The position numbers were made by a program, and so were the translations under genes. Under the pieces are notes generated by a model. It was given only the letters and a program-made list of their open reading frames with translations, was not told where the DNA came from and made no database searches. A DNA stretch of 64,000 nt. It comes from Sinonovacula constricta. Its lineage: Eukaryota; Mollusca; Bivalvia; Cardiida; Solecurtidae. The DNA lies in assembly GCA_007844125.1 (NCBI GenBank), contig CM017568.1, positions 8,117,573 through 8,181,572 on the forward strand, in the 5' to 3' direction. How positions within the stretch are numbered: position 1 is the first letter of the stretch; every line of letters starts with the position of its first letter. This document shows, in pieces, positions 58,715-64,000 of the stretch.

Positions 58715-58940
58715 CAGTGCCGGATTAGGAAGTGGGGGCTCACTTTCCTTGGGAGCTTGTCCGCGATTTTCTCTCTTTCTCTCTTTTTTTTTCAAAATCT
58801 CTATTTAAACAAAAATTGTATGTTAGACTTAAATGCAACATTTGTATAGCGAGGTTGTTAAATAAACCCTTTCAGCATAAGCATTAACTTAAAAAAAACA
58901 CCTTAAACTCCTCTAATGCAGAATCCAAGATCCGCCCCAG
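58715..58940. mobile_element. non-autonomous TIR element, CAGTGGCGGATC type (copy 3), with flanking 15-bp repeats
   Basis: The left end is CAGTGCCGGATTAGGAAGTG and the right end, inverted, is CTGGGGCGGATCTTGGATTC. An identical 15-mer CTTCTTTTCATCTTC lies just outside each end (58695-58709 and 58945-58959). The interior is about 226 bp, AT- and T-rich, with no coding capacity. Confidence 0.6.
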
Positions 58941-58964
58941 TATACTTCTTTTCATCTTCAGAGT

Positions 58965-59980
58965 TCTTATCAGCCTGGATTTACCTCGGACTTGTCAAGC
59001 AAACTTCTTAATTGATATTAATATATTTTACGATCGTGTAATTCTCACATATGGACTAAAGCTAAGGGGCGTTTACTGTATTGCATTCTCAAGAAGAGGA
59101 AGTGGGATTTATATTGTAAGTCGTGTTTATGGTGAAAACTAAAATGTATTAAACAACAACGGTCAAAGTTGCATTCTTCATGCATCTTGCTTTTAAAGCT
59201 TTAGCAACCTTTAACTCTGACATGTGAATTATCGCCTACTATAACCTTATTTCAAAACTTTCCAAAATTTGTCAAAAGAGTGTGCTTTAGTCACCAGTTG
59301 TATGTCGACTAAAGACATCCCTCTCCAGGCAACGAATTTGGTTCATTTCATTAAGCATGCTGTACAGTCATAGCCTGTGGTCGTCATTTATCGTATTATA
59401 ACGAATAAGAATAAATGTCCATAATTGGTGTAAAACGAGTACACATTTACAAGACATGCAAATAGCCTTTGTCGTTAAATAGTTAGAGAGAAACACGTTT
59501 GTGGAGTTAAATTTTCCCTTACCTTTTTAAACCATGCATACGCTTTACTCTCAGGAAGGTTAACAAATACTACGTGAACAGATTGCATCAATCTCCCAGT
59601 TCTATGTTAAAACTTACCATATTAACAGTTTGATTACTTTGAAGAAATAATCCATGAGAAATTAATTAAGTAGAGTTTATAATACCAAAATGTTTTTGTT
59701 TTGTTCTGGCAATAATTTTTTCCAGCGTGTTTTTCGTCCAGTGAGTATCAAAATTATATACAGGGATCTGCTAATTTCTGTCGGCATTCATTTTAGTAAG
59801 CTTACCACAGTTAAACCTGTTATATCAATTAATTCATCAAAGTGCAAATCGACCTGAACCTTTAACCACAAATATATAAATTCAAATGTGCCAGTGAAAG
59901 CGCTTTACACATATATGTGTGCATAGATCTTTACAACATGTTATGAGCATGAAGGAAATAGTTAACTTTTGGCCTGGTCG
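58965..59980. other. no gene seen
   Basis: Unique AT-rich sequence. Confidence 0.4.
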
Positions 59981-59984
59981 ATAA

Positions 59985-60055
59985 TGCGTAGGCAGACAGT
60001 GTTGATCCAGATCTGTCAGCTCTCGCTGGAAACTGACTGATAATGATCAGCCACC
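59985..60055 (-). mobile_element. hairpin-type interspersed repeat (copy 8)
   Basis: The minus strand reads GAGAGCTGACAGATCTGGAT followed by CAACACTGTCTGCC, matching copies 2 and 3 in the opposite orientation. GCTGATCATTATCAGTCAG nearby is a second, symmetrical word. Confidence 0.55.
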
Positions 60056-60159
60056 TGCCTATTTGCTGAAAAAATGCAAAGGCGCCGTTCGTGCAGATGT
60101 AAAACGGTGATGTAGAATCAGTGTAGGGCATAAAACTTTAGCATCATAAAGGTTAATTC

Positions 60160-60500
60160 ATGCTGCAGATCCGCGACCATGGACTTCCAGCTGATCTAGT
60201 GGCCAGTCACGTAGGCCAGTCAGACTCCCCGGCGGTGTTTGACACAACAATCCCTACACCCATCAGATGACGGGTGTGCGTATTAGCCCCTACATACATT
60301 CGCATCACACCAGGACCCCACAAACACCTCATATCAGTAAGCATTAGATCTTAAGACGTTTTACTACGTTCTAAGACTTTTGATCTGGAAAAATCATTAG
60401 TTTTCGCGATCATGGCAATGTTTTCTGATCCATTTACTCCATGCACCCCTATCTAGATAGATCGCAATGATTCGCCGGCACTTTGAATATATCGCCCATC
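60160..60500. other. GC-richer block, no gene seen
   Basis: 60170-60330 stands out for its base composition and contains the palindromic ACCCATCAGATGACGGGTGT. Short frames in it show no recognisable protein. Confidence 0.35.
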
Positions 60501-60775
60501 AAACATCACTGAGGTCGCAATCGGCCGTAATGTTTTTTATTTCTTTTTTTTGTGAAGAAATTCTTAAACCAAGTTTCGAAAAACAACAATAACAACTTTA
60601 TAGGCCAACATTTAAGCTTACATTTTATTTTGTAGTATGCTGAGACTGTCGTGCATGAAGATAAATAAAGCAAGTTCAAAATAAACAAATGCACAAAAGG
60701 TAAAGCATTGACGAAATTCACGCTGCAACTTTGAATAGAAATCAAATAATCACATAATCATTTAAAGTGAATATG

Positions 60776-60778
<3 letters not shown>

Positions 60779-60858
<80 letters not shown>

Positions 60859-60860
60859 AT
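60779..60860. repeat. (AT)n microsatellite
   Basis: About 40 AT units in three blocks separated by AA or TT phase changes. Confidence 0.97.
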
Positions 60861-60869
60861 TAAGACCTC

Positions 60870-63800
60870 AGCTTATAAGTAACAGATAAAACATAAAATA
60901 GATACTCCTTTTGTTTGCTATGTGACTTTTTTCAGCTTCGTATGTTACTTTTGAAAGCACCTTCTTTAAAAGAATTTCACATGTCAAAATAAAACCTTAA
61001 TTTAAAAAGTGAGTAACGTTAATCTAAAGTTACATTTCTACAGATGAAGTCCTTTCTTAAGAAATGATCCTATTGAATGAACACTTCCTTAGAAAACAAT
61101 AGAAGCAACCCTTTAGACAGGGACGACCTGCCAAACATTGGGAGACTTAAATCCGATGTGACCTTAGTCATCAATTATTAAGGTATTAAACATATATTAA
61201 ACGTTGATTAAACTTTGTTCAGCTAAAAACCCTGTTGCCGTCAGCGATCAAGAACCTTATGTGAACTATATACACGCATAATTACGTGCTCGCTTTCTTT
61301 CCTCGGGGCATAGTATACTGGAGCACAGGTCGCTATAAATTATTGCCCCACATTACAATGAAAGCAACGAGAGCAAAAGAAGGGGATCAGTTTCTACCCT
61401 AGGCGCATGCCAGAAAACAAAAGAGCGGTGTCGATAAAAGAATGATAAAACCTCCATAGGTCCCGTTACATGCAGAGATTATCAGATATTTTAGTCGACT
61501 CACTTAACATACAACACATAATGAGCATTTCCTCTGCAGTTTTACATATCGTTATTTTCAAGAAGGGAAATATAGCCCAACACAAAGGGGTGAGAATCTT
61601 AATAGGCATTTTCCATGTCAAATAAATGTAATTAATACGATGACACTTTACATGCGTTATTGTGTCCCGATTACTCACTCTTATTCAAAAGATCTCCCCA
61701 AACGTGTCACTAGCTTATATTTATTTCTTAGGCGCACTGAACCTCAAGTCAACGCCTTTGTAAAATGGGATTCCAAACCACCTTTATTGTAAAAGAAAGA
61801 TAATTTTGTGTATTTGGTGTCTCCGAGAAATAATTTAACACCAACATCCCAACCGATAAGTTCAATGAAAGCACTCGAGGGTTCGTTGTTGAGAGACACG
61901 CGGTGATAAATTTTAACCTAAACTTGCTTAAACCCTTCACACGTTAATACACCGTACCTGCAGGAAAAGATTTGTGACTGTGCCTGTATAATGTAAACAC
62001 TCTGTAACAAGAGGGGTGCTATAGAGTAGCGTCATTCTGAAGAGCGTCGCAAAATTAAACGTCCCTTGCGCCCTTCTTACGTATTATCTTTCTCGTTTGA
62101 AACATAATTCCCGTGCCTAAGCGGTCCAGTCTGATTTATGAGCTACCCGGCCGCCACGATACAATGGTGTCGTGTCAACGGTCCTACGAATCCGTCTTAC
62201 TAGCGCCGTTCGGTTCCTCACACGGACTCCGCTTTTACGCCATACAAACCATATCTTACAGTCGTGTGATTGTCATACGACACCGGACATGCGCCCATGT
62301 GACACAGACATAATGTTAATAGATTGATCCTGATTGACAGTCGTTCTGACAGACGTCAGAAGCACTGAAGAGCTTGCATTCCTTCTTTTGTCTTTATTTC
62401 AAAGAAAAGACACTATAGATTACTATACACTCGTCGTATTATATTTAGCCTTCTTTTAGTATTTTCTTTTTGTACGGAGAAAGCTTATAACTAAATGTTC
62501 GAACAAGCATGTAACAGATGATAAATAAAATCTGAAGACTAATGTGATCTTATCAGCATTGTTTTCTTTTGACGAAAAGGTACGTAGCTCTTTATAAACA
62601 GCGTTGCAGGTAAAGATTTTGACCACAAAAGAAACTCAGTTTTAAAAAACGAAATGTAATCTTTTGTCACTAATTCACACGTACAGTTGAACAAGTGTTT
62701 TCTTTTGAACATAAGAAAGTGATTTAAGACAATCACAGTTCATGCTATAAATATACGATACTCTTACTCCAGTGCAACTAATAAAGCTTCGATTACAGAT
62801 CCTGCAATGATAAAGAATCCTTCTCTGAGACAAGGCGCCGCAAAGCTTACTGTATTGTTAAAACGTATTTAAAATGCTCAGTTTGTCTTTAATGGAATAC
62901 AAAACGATATGGGTATAAACAGAACAACATACACTTTACCCCTTTGTGCCAAAACCTTAAACCAAGTAAAAAAAGACATAGTTATTTGATCTGGAAATGC
63001 AACGCTATTGTTTTAGCACGTTTCGAGTGCTAATAATATTGCTTTAACTAATTTAATTTGATATTGAGTTCTAAACGAATCGGTACTCTGTGCAATTAAA
63101 CCTTAAACTACTGCCTCTGGGAAACATATTCACAGTCTATCGCGAGGGCTCTGGACTAGAAATAAAACTCTATTTTCTTCAGCGATGTTGGCTCTAATTA
63201 AAAACGAGGTTCAAATGCCGATACCCTGTAGTTTTTGTCTCTTTGCCAACTCATTTTGTTCGCATTTATTGGCGCATCAATAATGCCTGCATACTCCGGC
63301 AGCATTTAATGTATCTGCCCCACCAACTTTAATTTTGATAATGTAACCAATATACGTTCAACCAAAAAATAGAGACAACTTTGACTTATATATATTAAAT
63401 TCACAACCTTTGCAAAACATATATTTAAATCAAAACCCGTGTCCCTTTTGGATCTATTTCTCGACGTAGCATTAATATTTATAAGCGCAAAAGCAATTTG
63501 CAATGATTTAGCTGGCTTACGCGTTTTCTCGACTTGATTTTGGCATCGCTGCAATCTGCTGTTGAGTGAAGCAGTTAAGTGAAAGAAATCTTTTATGACA
63601 CCGCTTACAAGTTTATCTTCCGCAGTAAATGAAACGTATGATTGTATTCTTTTGACAACATAAAACTGGCTCCATTTTATTTACGTACACGCTTTACAAC
63701 CAAATTACGGGAAATGCAATGTAACCATCTTATATCAGCTTATATTTTATATATATTTCATTCGCCGTGGCTCTACAACTGTGTGTGGGAAACTTGGTTA

Positions 63801-64000
63801 CCTCGCCATGTGACCAAGATGTATCCCCCTTTCATACTTGTTTTTTTTAGCATTTAACTGTGTCTCTAATATTAACATCCTTTTATGAAACATGCAACCT
63901 GCACGTATAAACTTATATATAAAATATATTGATCAATGTATCTTCATATTGCTCAGCAATGAACCATCTACTCACAGTTCCACCTCCTATAAAAGAAGTT
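60870..64000. other. no gene seen
   Basis: AT-rich to the end of the window with a GC-richer patch at 62110-62310. That patch has a 66-codon + strand ORF beginning at TTG with no recognisable domain, and GGTGTCGT words in opposite orientations at 62167 and about 62279. Confidence 0.4.

Overview
This is eukaryotic, almost certainly animal, nuclear DNA: AT-rich (about two-thirds A+T by eye), with no dense coding and with minisatellites, microsatellites, tRNA-derived SINEs and short inverted-repeat (MITE-like) elements throughout. The SINEs, the 'GATCTGGATCTACACTATTTGCTG' class of hairpin repeat (written here only as a label of its core words) and the CAGTGGCGGATCCAG-type transposon ends look to me like a bivalve or other mollusc genome. 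That taxonomic call rests on remembered resemblance and is not proven by anything here.

The window is close to a gene desert. The only coding segment I can defend is a first coding exon on the + strand at 38585-38702. It encodes a classical signal peptide, ends exactly at a GTAAGT splice donor, and has an in-frame upstream stop and a possible TATA-like box about 280 bp upstream. The rest of that gene must lie in later exons that I could not identify with confidence. Several other stop-free stretches of 60-120 codons are described at low confidence. By a rough estimate at this base composition, a few chance runs of 110 codons or more are expected over six frames, so length alone is no evidence.

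Layout. 0-3 kb: a G-quadruplex-type G-run and a 31-bp minisatellite of about 24 copies. 3-9.3 kb: mostly unique, with an isolated TATA/splice-donor configuration near 3.1 kb. 9.36-9.86 kb: a fold-back element with an exact 29-bp inverted core and 22-bp subterminal repeats. 15.2-16.3 kb: a 58-bp array that is homogeneous in the middle and decayed at the edge. 17-19 kb: three long but unproven ORFs. 19.97-22.05 kb: a 62-bp satellite with two subfamilies, a 124-bp higher-order repeat and a tRNA-like module at its right end. 25.5, 29.3 and 58.7 kb: three non-autonomous elements with the same type of terminal inverted repeat. 30.1 and 40.2 kb: SINEs. 38.3-38.7 kb: promoter region and signal-peptide exon. 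41.3 and 43.4 kb: 45-bp and 57-bp arrays around a cluster of inverted repeats. 51-52.2 kb: a dispersed duplication, one copy of which is interrupted by extra sequence. 53.4, 55.1, 57.6 and 60.8 kb: simple and minisatellite repeats.

No multi-gene system, operon-like cluster, CRISPR array, transposase, reverse transcriptase or recognisable conserved domain was found. What is interesting here is the repeat biology, not a pathway.
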